A DNA stretch of 64,000 nt from Hydrotalea flava (GCF_001623405.1 NZ_LUHG01000110.1:82145-146144), one strand, 5' to 3'. Counted from the stretch's first letter, positions 25,601 to 35,151 are shown. Made by a program: numbers and translations. The notes: a model not told the origin generated them from the letters alone.

Positions 25601-25804
25601 CGTTTCAATAGGTGTAGTTACAGTTTGTTCAACGGTTTGTGCATCTGCCCCATTAAAGATTCCGGTAATTTGAACCGTTGCAGGTGTAATATCGGGATAT
25701 TGACTTATGGGTAAATTTAAAATAGCCAAAACGCCCAATAACACAATTACAATAGATATAACAATTGCCGTAACCGGGCGTTTTATAAATGTATTTGCAA
25801 TCAT
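22619..25804 (-). CDS. HAE1-type RND multidrug efflux pump (AcrB-like)
   Basis: 1061 aa inner-membrane proton antiporter. It starts MIANTFIKRPVTAIVISI, typical of AcrB. The TM4 signature GIVVDDAIVVVE carries the two intramembrane Asp of HAE1 pumps, in contrast to the single Asp in the metal pump earlier in this window. It has two large periplasmic loops and a basic cytoplasmic tail. The gene lies 21 bases after the adaptor gene, last in the leftward order channel, adaptor, pump. Substrates are probably hydrophobic or amphiphilic drugs; specificity cannot be read from sequence. No TetR or other regulator adjoins. Confidence 0.95.
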   Translation of the reverse strand: MIANTFIKRPVTAIVISIVIVLLGVLAILNLPISQYPDITPATVQITGIFNGADAQTVEQTVTTPIETQVNGTPGMAYLQSNSTSDGRTTINVVYNVGADVNIGALDVQNRVGIATPQLPDDVKRLGLTTRKRNPSILMLVAMYSPNGTHSVTFVDNYANIFVRDALLRVKGVGDIFTRADDFSMRIWLQPDKMAQLGLTTTDVLNALQDQNLQIAAGSVGAPPQSKDQSFEYNVFTNSRLSTEDQFAHIIVRSKPSDGSLVYLKDVARIQLGKFSYASNSFVDGKRASYLLVYQAPGSNALETAQGVYNAMNQLRQSFPKDVDYTVPFESVSVVKVSIDEVVKTLLEALALVTLVVFLFLQSWRATLIPVLAIPVSIIGTFAFFVPLGFTINTLTMFGFVLAIGIVVDDAIVVVEAVQHYIDQEHLTPKEATARAMKDISGPVVAIALILAAVFIPVGFIPGIVGRLYQQFAITIAISVLISAFVALSLTPALCSLMLRPMDLNKKSRGINQFFFRFNEWFRRTTAKYTIGVRKVIKWAPYTMVLLVCIFVGTAILFKNKPTGFIPTEDEGRIYITFELPEASSTTRSLDVLNRMMGILKEVPGVGHFAALGGLNVVTFATKSNSGTIFCQLKPWDQRTDKSQQIKSIIATLQKRFAVIKEANIVVIQPPAIPGLGQTAGFTFELEQRESTDDIKTFEKVVQNFVMAANKRPEIARAFSFFTARTPGYKVDVDREKCQKLGVSIADVYNTLQTFLGSRYVNDFTIYGRNFHVVAQADSLYRGDIKDLNQYYVKNQAGTLLPMSTLITYQLTESAPLISHYNLFRTAEINGTPKEGYSSGQAIDALKDVAAQVLPAGYGYEFSGLSREEINAGNSTVYIFSLSILFVFLFLAALYESWSIPFSVLLAVPIGAFGAILTLTFIPRLDNNVYAQIGLVTLIGLAAKNAILIVEFAKERVDGGMDIVPATLEAVKLRLRPILMTSMAFILGVLPLAFATGAGAIARSTIGFTVLGGMLAATLLAIFIVPVLFVLIAKIAYGKQKLEALRRQRLDEINDLPKANI

Positions 25805-25825
25805 AATATTCTCTAAATTATTTGT

Positions 25826-26947
25826 TTAGTGAGTCTGAGGTGCAGCTAATTGAACTTTTGCACCATCTCTTAATTTTTGTACCCCATCTATTACAATGGC
25901 ATCACCTTCTTTTAAACCGGAACGAACCACAATTTTATCATTGATGCGTTGACCTAAAGCAATTTTCTGTTCTTTAACAGTTTGGTTGGCACTCAGTACA
26001 AACACAAAATATTCGCCCATTTGCTCTACCACTGCTTTAAATGGAATGAGTAAAAATTGTTGCAATGGATTATTGTTCTTTACCCGAACATTACAGCTCA
26101 TTCCGGGTTTTAGCATATTGTCTTTATTGGGGAAGATGAATCGAACACGAATGGTACTGGTTTGGGGATCTACTGCCCTGTCAATAAAACTAAGTGTACC
26201 GGGTAAAGGATATACAGACTGGTCATTAAAGTTCATGGTAAACATAGAATCTGAAGCCGGTGCAGGATGTGCTTTTAATGCAGCAAAGCGGGGTATCAGG
26301 CTTTGATCTACAGCAATATCAACTGCCATCGGATTGTCTGAAGATATTGTATTCAATAAAGTTTGATTGGCCGAAATAAGTGTACCCATTTTTACCTGCG
26401 AAATGCCAATGGTACCATCAAAAGGTGCATATAAAACAGAAAATTTCAGATCGGTTTCTGCTCTTGCAACTGCTGCTTTTGAAGCTGCTACCTGCATTTT
26501 TGCAGCCTGTAAATCTGTAATGGCATGATCAACTACCTGACGGGCTATGGCATCTTTCTTTAGCAGTTCGGTATAACGGTCGGCATCTTGCTGTGCCTTG
26601 TCTAAATTAGCCAAAGCCACATTCATATTGGCTACTGCCTGATTATAAGCAGCCTGATAGGTTTCATGGTCAATATCATACAACTTCTGACCCTTGTAAA
26701 CATGTTGTCCGTCATTAAAAAAAATACCTTTTATATATCCGGTAACCTGTGCACGCAATTCAATTTCGTTGAGTGCTGCAACAGTGGCAGGATAGTTATC
26801 ATAATATACGGCCGAACCTTTTTGTACCTGGTAAGTGTTAACAGCAACGGGTGGCGGTGCTTGTTGTTGCTGCGGTTTGTTGGTGCAGGATGCCATTAAA
26901 ACTAATCCTGTAAAATATACCAAAATAAAACGTAGCGAATTGTTCAT
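25826..26947 (-). CDS. RND periplasmic adaptor lipoprotein (AcrA-like)
   Basis: 373 aa. The lipobox is LVLMASC, followed by a low-complexity QQQQAPPP linker. A lipoyl/barrel-sandwich domain is shown by AQVTGYIKGIFFNDGQHVYKG and its partner LYAPFDGTIGISQVKMG, flanking a coiled-coil hairpin with LDKAQQDADRYTELL. C-terminal beta-barrel and membrane-proximal domains follow. It couples the AcrB-like pump to the channel. It is 18 bases after the TolC-like gene and 21 before the pump gene. Confidence 0.94.
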   Translation of the reverse strand: MNNSLRFILVYFTGLVLMASCTNKPQQQQAPPPVAVNTYQVQKGSAVYYDNYPATVAALNEIELRAQVTGYIKGIFFNDGQHVYKGQKLYDIDHETYQAAYNQAVANMNVALANLDKAQQDADRYTELLKKDAIARQVVDHAITDLQAAKMQVAASKAAVARAETDLKFSVLYAPFDGTIGISQVKMGTLISANQTLLNTISSDNPMAVDIAVDQSLIPRFAALKAHPAPASDSMFTMNFNDQSVYPLPGTLSFIDRAVDPQTSTIRVRFIFPNKDNMLKPGMSCNVRVKNNNPLQQFLLIPFKAVVEQMGEYFVFVLSANQTVKEQKIALGQRINDKIVVRSGLKEGDAIVIDGVQKLRDGAKVQLAAPQTH

Positions 26948-26965
26948 ATAAAAATATTTATATTT

Positions 26966-28294
26966 TTAATTTTTAATAGTACCTAAAGCTTTTTCAACAT
27001 CGATTTTACTTTCCAACAATTGATAAAGCGCATCATAATAGTTTAACTGTGCAGTGCGTAAATCACTTTCAGCAACAATAACATCTAAATAAGTTTTAAT
27101 TCCGGAATTGTATTGGAGTTGGATGGTTTCATACACATCATTGGCAAGCGACAAATTATCTTTCAATGCAACATAATTGGCAAGATTGCCTTTGTAATTG
27201 GCCAGTGCTGTTGCATACTCAGTATTTACGCGGCTTTTCAAAGCTACAACATCCCAGTTTAAACGATCTATTTGTAATTGCGCTTCTTTGATTTGGTTCA
27301 CACGTTTATTTCCCTGAAAAATTGGAACAGATAATTGCAATCCAATATTTGAGTTACCTAAATTTTGGTTGTACAATTTTCCAAAATCATTATTTAAATA
27401 GTTGAAATTATAAATACCATAAGCAGAGATGGTGGGAATGAATCCCCATTTATAATATTTTAAATTGGCCTGCTGTAACTTTTGCTGGGTAACCAATTGC
27501 TGATATTCGATTCTATTTTCGAAAAATACATTTACAGAAGTATCTATAAACGCATCTTTTTCCATGGCAGTGGTATCATAACTTAAATGTAAATCTGCTG
27601 AATCAGGATATCCCATTAACTCTTTTAAATAAACAGATTTTGCTTTTACCAAATCAAAAACCTGCTTACGTTGTGCTATGGTATTGTTTAATGAAATGGT
27701 AGCTCTTTTATAATCGGTTTTATCTACAATACCCGCTTCGTATTGATGATAAGAGTCCTGCACATTTTTCTGCAAACGAATAATAGCCTGGTCTAACACC
27801 TGCACTTGTTTTTGCGTTAATAACACATCATAAAATGCCTTGCTCACATTTACGGTAACATCAATTTTATTACTAACAGTATTTTGCCTTACCTGCTTTT
27901 TTACCTGTTGTGCTGTTTGGCTGGCTAATAACGCATCTCTGTTAAAGATATTTTGGGTAAGTGTTAAACCCAGATTAGATGCATTATAAGTACCATTGCG
28001 TACATAATTCCCACCAAAATAAAATGCAGGTAATTGGTAGTTGTGCTGAATATAATAGTTCATACTAATTTGTGGATACCAATCGGCTAATTTGGTTTGA
28101 ATGGTTTTATCTACAATTTGTTCGTCAATTAATGATTGCTGCACAATGGGTTGGTGTTGCAAAGCATATTGAACGCAAGACTGTAATGTTGCCTGCGCCA
28201 GTGTATCTGCAGCAGTCGCTTTTAATGGCGCCTGAGCTTTATTAGGCCCAATACTGGATACTAACAAAAAAAGTAATAAAAATATTCGATTCAT
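26966..28294 (-). CDS. TolC-family outer-membrane channel
   Basis: 442 aa. A signal peptide is followed by two outer membrane efflux protein repeats with long coiled-coil helices (TLQSCVQYALQHQP, then GLQLSVPIFQGNKRV, then QLQYNSGIKTYLDVIVAE). It is the first gene of the efflux operon, giving a dedicated channel. This unit therefore keeps channel and pump as separate genes, whereas the metal system has them fused. Confidence 0.93.
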   Translation of the reverse strand: MNRIFLLLFLLVSSIGPNKAQAPLKATAADTLAQATLQSCVQYALQHQPIVQQSLIDEQIVDKTIQTKLADWYPQISMNYYIQHNYQLPAFYFGGNYVRNGTYNASNLGLTLTQNIFNRDALLASQTAQQVKKQVRQNTVSNKIDVTVNVSKAFYDVLLTQKQVQVLDQAIIRLQKNVQDSYHQYEAGIVDKTDYKRATISLNNTIAQRKQVFDLVKAKSVYLKELMGYPDSADLHLSYDTTAMEKDAFIDTSVNVFFENRIEYQQLVTQQKLQQANLKYYKWGFIPTISAYGIYNFNYLNNDFGKLYNQNLGNSNIGLQLSVPIFQGNKRVNQIKEAQLQIDRLNWDVVALKSRVNTEYATALANYKGNLANYVALKDNLSLANDVYETIQLQYNSGIKTYLDVIVAESDLRTAQLNYYDALYQLLESKIDVEKALGTIKN

Positions 28295-28460
28295 ATTTTA
28301 TTTTAATTTCATATATTAAATGTAGCTTTTTTAGAAAGATACTTATTGATTTTTCTTTTTGCAATAATTATAACCGGGGAATTGGTGAAAGGAGTGCGAA
28401 GTTAAAAGTTTAAACACTAAAAAAACAAACAATTATTTAAATGGATGTTTGACACATATC

Positions 28461-28494
28461 AAAAAAAAAGACCGGCAGCAATGTTGCTACCGGC
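28461..28494 (-). terminator. Terminator of the cold shock gene
   Basis: On the minus strand CCGGTAGCAA-CA-TTGCTGCCGG (one mismatch) is followed by a C and nine T. The stem is GC-rich and the U-tract long, so it is a strong intrinsic terminator 28 bases after the cold shock gene stop. Confidence 0.85.
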
Positions 28495-28522
28495 CTTGGT
28501 AAGGTTGTAAATAGATATACTT

Positions 28523-28726
28523 TTATACTATTCTTTTAACATTAACAGCGTTCAAACCTTTACGGCCTTCCTGTACATCAAATTCAACTTTGTCGTTTGC
28601 TTCAATCTGGTCAATTAAACCATTGGCATGTACAAAAGTTTCTTTGTTTGAATCGTCATGTTTGATAAATCCAAAACCTTTTTCTTCGTTAAAGAACTTT
28701 ACAGTTCCTTGAATTTTTGTGTTCAT
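28523..28726 (-). CDS. Cold shock domain protein
   Basis: 67 aa. One OB-fold cold shock domain with RNP1 KGFGFIKH and an RNP2-like ETFVHANGL; binds single-stranded RNA or DNA as an RNA chaperone. The ATG at 28726 (MNTKIQGTVKFF) gives the standard length; a longer frame to 28759 adds residues foreign to the family. It stands alone with its own terminator. Confidence 0.95.
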   Translation of the reverse strand: MNTKIQGTVKFFNEEKGFGFIKHDDSNKETFVHANGLIDQIEANDKVEFDVQEGRKGLNAVNVKRIV

Positions 28727-28906
28727 TGTAAAATTTAAAAAATAAAATAATGCCTGCAAGGTAATGCTTATTTTACTGATAGCCTAATTAAATTCCATGA
28801 ATATTGAAATATATGTTGAAGATGGTATTCAATATTGGCATTTATTTTACAAAAAAGCACCAGAGCAAAGCTGCTCCGATGCTGGGGATTGATTTTCAAG
28901 AGGAAC

Positions 28907-29773
28907 TTATTGATGTAGTTGAATAACGCCAATATTTACATTATTTGCTCCGTTGATGTTAATATTATTGATAGTAGTGTCTTTATACCCATTGGATGCG
29001 TTGATGAAAACGCTGTACGAACCGCTTTTTAAACCACGCACTTTAAATTGTCCCTTTTTATTGGGCAATGCATAGGCCGTATCGGTACCACTGTAAATGC
29101 TTAACACCGGATAGGCATTGTAGGGCAATACAGCACCTGCAATACTACCTGTAGTAGCTTCAGTAAAGAAATGGAAAACGGGTTTCAAATAAAACTGATT
29201 ATTCCACTGAACAACAGATCTGGCTACATCAAAATCTAACCAAAGTCTGGATGCACCGGGCTGGTATTCATCCCATTCATCTCCTTTTAATTGTATTAAT
29301 ACATAACCTTTTGAACCCGGCAAAAGATTTAATGGGTATGTTACACTGTTTTTAACCAATGAATTTCTGGTGCCCAGATTAATTCTAATTAAGCGGATAG
29401 AACCGGCCTTAATATTAGCAGATGCCAACAGCGTATCTACGCCATTACTTAAAGAAAGAATATCATAAACTCCCGGCTGTACGTGTAAATTTTCCCAAAC
29501 AAAACTTCCTTCGGGATGATGGTGCTCATCATCTTCCCCTACATGATCCCAATTGGTAGTATCATTGTTTCGGGTATTGGTGGATGTGTCTACCAATACC
29601 ATAACCGAATCAATGTCTAAATACACATGATCAAAGAAACCAGGGCCATCCGTCATATACAAACTTACCTGTTGTGTACCGGGTGGTACCTGAACTGAAT
29701 TACTTTTTGAGCAGGCAGCCCAAATAAAAATGGCTGATAACAGCAGCCCAACCATGCCGATTTTGTTTTTCAT
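28907..29773 (-). CDS. DUF4382 lipoprotein
   Basis: 288 aa. Signal peptide with lipobox (IFIWAAC). The N-terminal about 160 residues match DUF4382 (VSLYMTDGPGFFDHVYLDID, then NGVDTLLASANIKAGSI), followed by a carboxypeptidase-regulatory-like Ig domain (GSIAGAVLPYNAYPVLSIY, then VRGLKSGSYSVFINA). An acidic, His-rich insert, EDDEHHHPEG, could bind metal. It is probably surface- or periplasm-facing. Start 29773 was chosen because the signal peptide begins there. Function unknown. Confidence 0.82.
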   Translation of the reverse strand: MKNKIGMVGLLLSAIFIWAACSKSNSVQVPPGTQQVSLYMTDGPGFFDHVYLDIDSVMVLVDTSTNTRNNDTTNWDHVGEDDEHHHPEGSFVWENLHVQPGVYDILSLSNGVDTLLASANIKAGSIRLIRINLGTRNSLVKNSVTYPLNLLPGSKGYVLIQLKGDEWDEYQPGASRLWLDFDVARSVVQWNNQFYLKPVFHFFTEATTGSIAGAVLPYNAYPVLSIYSGTDTAYALPNKKGQFKVRGLKSGSYSVFINASNGYKDTTINNININGANNVNIGVIQLHQ

Positions 29774-30139
29774 TGCGTAAAATTTTAAGTAAAAATGATT
29801 ACATGGATACAGTTTAATTATTGTTTCCAAAAAACGAGCCAATATTTAATGAAAAGATACCCGTTCAGTTATTTTGTTGCCCAAACGAGCTTAAAAAAAA
29901 CTTAAAAATTCATCCAGTATAAATAAGCCCAACAATTGATATTCCTCAAATAATAACAGAAATGCTTAACAAAACGCAGGAATAATTGAAATGTACTTGC
30001 ATCGGAGCACTACAAAATGTAGCTTGCAGGCTGAATTTAAAAAATGGATAGTCCTGATTGTACTTACAAAACCAAACACAATCATAACCAATATCCAATA
30101 TCCAATAGCTACCATTTTGTAACTGATAAATCAAACCAT
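29774..30139. other. Divergent noncoding gap, 366 bases
   Basis: Separates the leftward DUF4382 gene from the rightward NIPSNAP gene. It holds a candidate leftward promoter at 29852-29885. Other features are a short inverted pair CTACA/TGTAG near 30010 and a tandem heptamer (CCAATAT twice, then CCAATAG) at 30088-30108, of unknown meaning. No coding region is evident. Confidence 0.55.
29852..29885 (-). promoter_or_regulatory. Candidate promoter of the DUF4382 gene
   Basis: The minus strand reads TATCTTTT (29852-29859, one base off TAnnTTTG) preceded after 22 bases by TTTG (29882-29885). This spacing fits the Bacteroidota -33/-7 arrangement and would give a leader of about 70 bases. Confidence 0.4.
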
Positions 30140-30940
30140 ATGAAACGACTGGCTCAAAAAAGCATGCTGGCTTTGTCTTTATTTTTTATTGCAGCAATTT
30201 CAAATTCATTGAAAGCACAAAAAGAAAAACAGAAAAAAGATTATTACCTTATTAAAGTTTACCATTGTAAAAGCACTGACCAGGTAAACATGGTAAATGA
30301 TTATTTAGAAAAAGCATATTTACCTGCCTTACACCAACATGGTTTTGAAAAAATTGGCGTATTTACAAGATATGATAACGATACGGCTACCGACAAACGT
30401 GTATATGTTTTTATCCCAAATACAGTTGTACAAAAACTATTGTTGCTGGATGATGAATTATTAAAAGATGGTAACCTGCAAAAAAATGGTACAACTTATT
30501 TGCAGGCTGCTTATAACACCCCTCCTTATCAGAGAATTGAAACCATAGTGCTAAGAGCATTTAAAGATCATCCAACGTTTGCCTTACCTCAATTAACTGG
30601 CCCACTTACCGAACGTATTTATGAATTAAGAAGTTATGAGGGTTCTAATGAAACCTTCTATCACCAAAAAGTGAAAATGTTTAATGAAGGTGGTGAAATC
30701 AATATTTTTAAAAGCCTCAATTTTAATGCAGTTTTTTATGCAGAAGTTTTATCAGGCTGCCACATGCCCGACTTAATGTACATGACCACATTTAATAATA
30801 TAGCCGACAGAGATGCACATTGGAAAGTATTTGGCGATAATCCGGCTTGGAAAACATTATCTACTTTACCGGAATATCAGCATACTGTTTCTACTGCTAA
30901 TATTTATTTGCTGCATCCTACATCTTTTTCAGATTTTTAA
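30140..30940 (+). CDS. Secreted NIPSNAP-family protein
   Basis: 266 aa. A signal peptide (cleavage near NSLKAQKEK) precedes two tandem dimeric alpha/beta barrel (NIPSNAP) modules: DYYLIKVYHCKSTDQVNMVN and ERIYELRSYEGSNETFYHQK begin them. The second ends with the typical RDAHWKVFGDNPAWK. NIPSNAP proteins in bacteria lack a defined activity. ATG 30140 was chosen for the signal peptide; a longer frame from 30044 is not signal-like. It converges on the S9 peptidase with a shared terminator. Confidence 0.88.
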   Translation: MKRLAQKSMLALSLFFIAAISNSLKAQKEKQKKDYYLIKVYHCKSTDQVNMVNDYLEKAYLPALHQHGFEKIGVFTRYDNDTATDKRVYVFIPNTVVQKLLLLDDELLKDGNLQKNGTTYLQAAYNTPPYQRIETIVLRAFKDHPTFALPQLTGPLTERIYELRSYEGSNETFYHQKVKMFNEGGEINIFKSLNFNAVFYAEVLSGCHMPDLMYMTTFNNIADRDAHWKVFGDNPAWKTLSTLPEYQHTVSTANIYLLHPTSFSDF

Positions 30941-30965
30941 ACAACAAACTTTAACCTATTTGCAT

Positions 30966-30999
30966 AAAAAAACCTGAGCAGAATGCATCAGGTTTTTTT
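30966..30999. terminator. Bidirectional terminator
   Basis: AAAAAAACCTGA/TCAGGTTTTTTT forms a stem of up to 12 bp with a 10-base loop and U-tracts on both strands, between the convergent NIPSNAP and S9 peptidase genes. Confidence 0.85.
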
Positions 31000-31019
31000 G
31001 TGATTATTTCAATAGTAAG

Positions 31020-33005
31020 CTATTGTAAGTATTGTTTAAACCATACCAAATACCGCTCTAACCGATCAACCTGATAAGAGGGTTTGATAATACCATGATG
31101 TTGCCCCGGATAAATGACCAATTCAGTTGGTATACCAATTGATTTTAATGCCTGATACATTTGTTCTGCGCCAATGGTAGGTACGTTAAAATCTTTTTCA
31201 CTGGCCATAAATAATGTTGGTGTTTTAATTTTGTTTACGTGAAAGAAAGGATAAGACAATGCCATCCATTTTTCAGGATGTTCCCATGGCTTCCCTAATT
31301 CTGTTTCGTATTGTGTAATGTATTGATCGAAGCCATACATACTTAATTGCAAGGAACTGCCTGCACCGCTGGCCGCTGCCTTAAACCTGTTATCGGTAGC
31401 AATGGTATAATTGGTTGAAATACCACCATAACTCCAACCGCTAATTCCCATTCTGTTTCCATCAATTTTTCCGGCTTTAATTAAATAATCTGCTGCGCCT
31501 GTTATATCCATCACTTCTTTATTACCCCAATCTGCATAAATGGCTTTAATATAAGCCAAGCCACTACCGTTACTACCTCTGTAATTTACACCTATCACAG
31601 CAAAATTGCCTGCTGCTAAAACTTGCCTTGTAAAATCAAAAGCATAGTCATCTTGCGCTACCGGGCCACCATGTATATAAAATATGGCAGGCAACTTAGT
31701 GGCATTATCCATACCCGGAGGCGTAAATAACAGGCAGGGAACTTTTGTTCCATCTTTACTTACTGATGTAAAGCCTTCTACTTTAGCCAGGGCAAGTGAT
31801 TGCATAAAATCATCATTCATGTGCGTTATCTGGTGCATGGCATTTCCTTCTATCACTACCACTTCATAAGGATGATAGGGATCGCTCCAAAGCGCTGCCA
31901 TTTGCGATTTATTATCACTCATATTTAATCTTTCCAAACAAAATTCACCCTCCACAAGTGGTTGTATTTTTTGGGTAGCCAGTTCTACCTTTGCAAGATA
32001 TTTTTTTCTGTTATCAGTTATCAAACAATAAATATACTTGCCATCGGCGGCCCATTGCTGATTTGAAACTGGTCTGTCAATAGCAGTGGTTAATAAAATG
32101 GGTGAACTTCCATTTGCAGACACTACAGCTAAAATACTCTGTCCATACATGGTAAAAGCCTGATTGCTGCTGGATTGTAAATAAGCAATCGATTGCCCGT
32201 CGGGACTCCATATTGGACGCGTATCACTGCCCGGCCAAGTAGTTACTTGTTGTAAAGAAGCTCCTTTTTCGGCATTCATCAACCATATATCGGTATTATC
32301 ATTCTTATCAGGATCAGCCGTTCTGTTGCTTACAAAAGCAATACGTTTACCATCGGGACTCCAAGCCGGAGCACTTTCATCAAACTGGCCCTTTGTTAAT
32401 GTATCTAACTTTTCGGCCTGTACATCAAATAAGTATAAATGGGTATGCCGGTTGTCTAAATAACCCGTAATATCTTCTTTAAAATGGTAGCGATCTATTA
32501 CGTAAGGTTTTCTGGTTTTTGTAGAGGCTGTATCAGAAAAATCCTGGTCTTTCATGGTTAAAAGAATTTGTTTACCATCCGGACTCCAAACATATTCACC
32601 CAAATCTCCTTTTAAATGGGTAATCTGTTTTGCCTCACCTCCACGCCTGTCTAAAAGCCAAATTTGCGCCATTGCATTTCCCATTCGTGCTGACACAAAC
32701 GAAAGATATTTCCCATCCGGGCTCCATTTGGGCATTGATTCCGATTCAGGTGTATGGGTAAGCTGTACAGTCTGATGCCCATCCCAACTCACCATCCAGA
32801 TATCTGTATTGCGCCTATCTTTAGCACTATCGGCCATACTAACGGTATAGGCTATCCATTTCCCATCGGGCGATACTTGTGGATCTGATACATTTTTTAT
32901 CCGATAAATATCCGTTGGTAGTAAACTACGTTTTGATGATGACTGTGCCATTACAACCGAACTGCCACCTGTCAAAAATAAGAGCGTGAACAACCATTTT
33001 TTCAT
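31020..33005 (-). CDS. Secreted S9-family (prolyl oligopeptidase-like) peptidase
   Basis: About 661 aa. A signal peptide (cleavage near SVVMAQS) precedes a beta-propeller of WD40-like TolB-type repeats, each with S-P-D-G-K (PQVSPDGKWIAYT, KWSPDGKYLSF, VWSPDGKQILL). The C-terminal alpha/beta hydrolase has GWSYGGIS (nucleophile Ser), SEKDFNVP (Asp) and GQHHGI (His). It is expected to cleave short peptides in the periplasm. The start could be 33005 or 33011 (MHMKKW). It diverges from the M1 peptidase gene, so two exported peptidases share a 200-base intergenic region. Confidence 0.93.
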   Translation of the reverse strand: MKKWLFTLLFLTGGSSVVMAQSSSKRSLLPTDIYRIKNVSDPQVSPDGKWIAYTVSMADSAKDRRNTDIWMVSWDGHQTVQLTHTPESESMPKWSPDGKYLSFVSARMGNAMAQIWLLDRRGGEAKQITHLKGDLGEYVWSPDGKQILLTMKDQDFSDTASTKTRKPYVIDRYHFKEDITGYLDNRHTHLYLFDVQAEKLDTLTKGQFDESAPAWSPDGKRIAFVSNRTADPDKNDNTDIWLMNAEKGASLQQVTTWPGSDTRPIWSPDGQSIAYLQSSSNQAFTMYGQSILAVVSANGSSPILLTTAIDRPVSNQQWAADGKYIYCLITDNRKKYLAKVELATQKIQPLVEGEFCLERLNMSDNKSQMAALWSDPYHPYEVVVIEGNAMHQITHMNDDFMQSLALAKVEGFTSVSKDGTKVPCLLFTPPGMDNATKLPAIFYIHGGPVAQDDYAFDFTRQVLAAGNFAVIGVNYRGSNGSGLAYIKAIYADWGNKEVMDITGAADYLIKAGKIDGNRMGISGWSYGGISTNYTIATDNRFKAAASGAGSSLQLSMYGFDQYITQYETELGKPWEHPEKWMALSYPFFHVNKIKTPTLFMASEKDFNVPTIGAEQMYQALKSIGIPTELVIYPGQHHGIIKPSYQVDRLERYLVWFKQYLQ

Positions 33006-33211
33006 GTGCATATATTTTTGTTTAAGTAATCAATACAATTTTAGTTTGTGGCAGGCAAATTTTGATACAGCAATATTTCTTACCATTAATAAATAAGCAG
33101 GCAATTTGTTGTAAATATATTATAAACATAGTTAAGCCATATGCCACTCATATAATTTCGTTCCTGAAAAATGAATAGAATGAAATAACTTTCATCTTTA
33201 AAAAATTTCAG

Positions 33212-35086
33212 ATGCAGAAAAAAACTTTCATGGTTATTTGTTCCATGCTGCTGATTATACAAATTTTTGCACAGCCATTATATATGCCTCGAAATATAAA
33301 AAAGGTCTATACACAACAAACCCGATCGGCCAATGGCATGCCGGGTATTCATTACTGGCAAAATACCGGGAACTATGCAATTGCACTACAAGTAGCCCCA
33401 CCTTCCAGAACAGTTCATGGTTCAGAAGATATTACATATTTTAACAACAGCCCCGACTCACTTCCTTATTTAATAATAAAACTAATTTTAAATATTCACA
33501 AACCCGGCGCATTACGCTATAATGATGCATCGGCTACTTACTTAACATCCGGTGTACATATTGATAAAGTTAGCGTAAATGGTAAAACAATAGAATGGCA
33601 GGAACCCAATTATCATGCTACCTGGCAGGCATTACGCCTTCCCAAAAAATTAATGCCGAAAGATTCTGTTCAATTGCATATTGACTGGCATTATGATGCA
33701 TCATTGGAAAGCGGCAGAGAAGGTATGATTGATTCCACCACTTTTTATCTGGCTTATTTTTATCCAAGAGTGGCTGTTTATGACGATTACAATGGATGGG
33801 ATAAAGAAGATTTTACCGATCAGCAGGAATTTTACAATGATTTTAATGACTATCGTTTACAAGTAACCGTACCAAAAAATTTTGTGGTATGGGCAACTGG
33901 TAATTTAAATAATCCAAAAGAAGTACTGGCACCTAATATCATTGAACGGTTAGAACAGGCACAGGAAACAGACTCTGCCATTTCTATTGCCACTTTGAAT
34001 GAAATGTTGCAGGAAAAAGTAACACAACAAAAAAACAATACCTGGAAATTTAGTGCAGACAACATCACGGATATGGCTTTATGCGTGAGTGATCATTATG
34101 TTTGGGATGCGGCCAGTATTGCAGTTGCCCCAAACCGGGAAAGAGTGAGTGTGCAATCGGCATACAACGATACTGCAAAAGATTTCCATCAAATGGTAAA
34201 CTTTGCTCATCATGCCATTGACTGGTTTTCAAAAAACTGGCCCGGAGTGCCTTATCCTTTTCCTAAAATGACGGTATGCCAAGGTTATGCAGATATGGAA
34301 TACCCCATGATGGTAAATGACGGTACGAATGATGACCCGGTTTTTTCGCGTTTTGTAGCAGAACACGAAATTGCACACTCCTATTTTCCATTTTATATGG
34401 GCATTAATGAAAATCGCTTTGGTTTTATGGATGAAGGTTGGGCTACTACCTTTGAATACCTGATTGGGCAGGCAGATTTAGGGTCAAAAGTTGCAGCAAA
34501 TTTTTATAAAAGTTTTAGAGTGCGTAGTTGGATTAATGATCCATCGGCAGAAGAAGATATTCCCATTATTACACCTGCCAATATTTTGCGAGGTGTTGCC
34601 TATGGTAATAATGCTTATGGAAAGGCATCGCTAAGCTATTTAGCTGTTAAAGATATGCTGGGTGATGATTTGTTTAAAAAATGTTTACATACCTATATGA
34701 ATCGTTGGCACGGTAAGCACCCCATTCCATGGGACTTTTTTAACACGTTTAATGATGCATCAGGCCAAAACTTAAATTGGTTTTGGCAAAATTGGTATTT
34801 TACCAACGGATACATTGATTTGGCCATTCAAAATGTTATCAAAAGCAGCAGGAGGTATACCGTTACCATTAACAATATCGGTGGATTTGATGCCCCGTTT
34901 GATTTAATTGTTAATTATACAGATGGCAGTACAGATACTTTACACCAAAATGCTTTTATTTGGAAAACCAATGAAAAGCAAGCCAATATTGCTATTGAAA
35001 CCAACAAAAACATTCAAACGGTAAAAATTGACGAAGGTATATTTATGGATGCCAATACAAAGGACAATAGTTGGCAGGCACAATAA
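33212..35086 (+). CDS. Secreted M1-family zinc aminopeptidase-like protein
   Basis: 624 aa with a signal peptide (cleavage near IQIFAQP). The gluzincin motif is HEIAHSYFPF with the distal Glu ligand in GFMDEGWATTF, about 18 residues on. The exopeptidase signature is the DMEYPMM form instead of GAMEN, common in this subgroup. An N-terminal beta saddle domain carries the WQNTGNYAIALQV segment. Probably it trims N-termini of imported peptides together with the divergent S9 peptidase. Confidence 0.9.
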   Translation: MQKKTFMVICSMLLIIQIFAQPLYMPRNIKKVYTQQTRSANGMPGIHYWQNTGNYAIALQVAPPSRTVHGSEDITYFNNSPDSLPYLIIKLILNIHKPGALRYNDASATYLTSGVHIDKVSVNGKTIEWQEPNYHATWQALRLPKKLMPKDSVQLHIDWHYDASLESGREGMIDSTTFYLAYFYPRVAVYDDYNGWDKEDFTDQQEFYNDFNDYRLQVTVPKNFVVWATGNLNNPKEVLAPNIIERLEQAQETDSAISIATLNEMLQEKVTQQKNNTWKFSADNITDMALCVSDHYVWDAASIAVAPNRERVSVQSAYNDTAKDFHQMVNFAHHAIDWFSKNWPGVPYPFPKMTVCQGYADMEYPMMVNDGTNDDPVFSRFVAEHEIAHSYFPFYMGINENRFGFMDEGWATTFEYLIGQADLGSKVAANFYKSFRVRSWINDPSAEEDIPIITPANILRGVAYGNNAYGKASLSYLAVKDMLGDDLFKKCLHTYMNRWHGKHPIPWDFFNTFNDASGQNLNWFWQNWYFTNGYIDLAIQNVIKSSRRYTVTINNIGGFDAPFDLIVNYTDGSTDTLHQNAFIWKTNEKQANIAIETNKNIQTVKIDEGIFMDANTKDNSWQAQ

Positions 35087-35091
35087 AAATA

Positions 35092-35135
35092 AAAATGCCT
35101 GTTGTGTTCAATTCTCCTAGAAACACAGGCATTTT
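35092..35135. terminator. Bidirectional terminator
   Basis: AAAATGCCTGT/ACAGGCATTTT, a perfect 11-bp stem with a 22-base loop, between the convergent M1 peptidase and DsbA-fold genes. Confidence 0.75.
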
Positions 35136-35151
35136 AAAAAATAAAGTATGA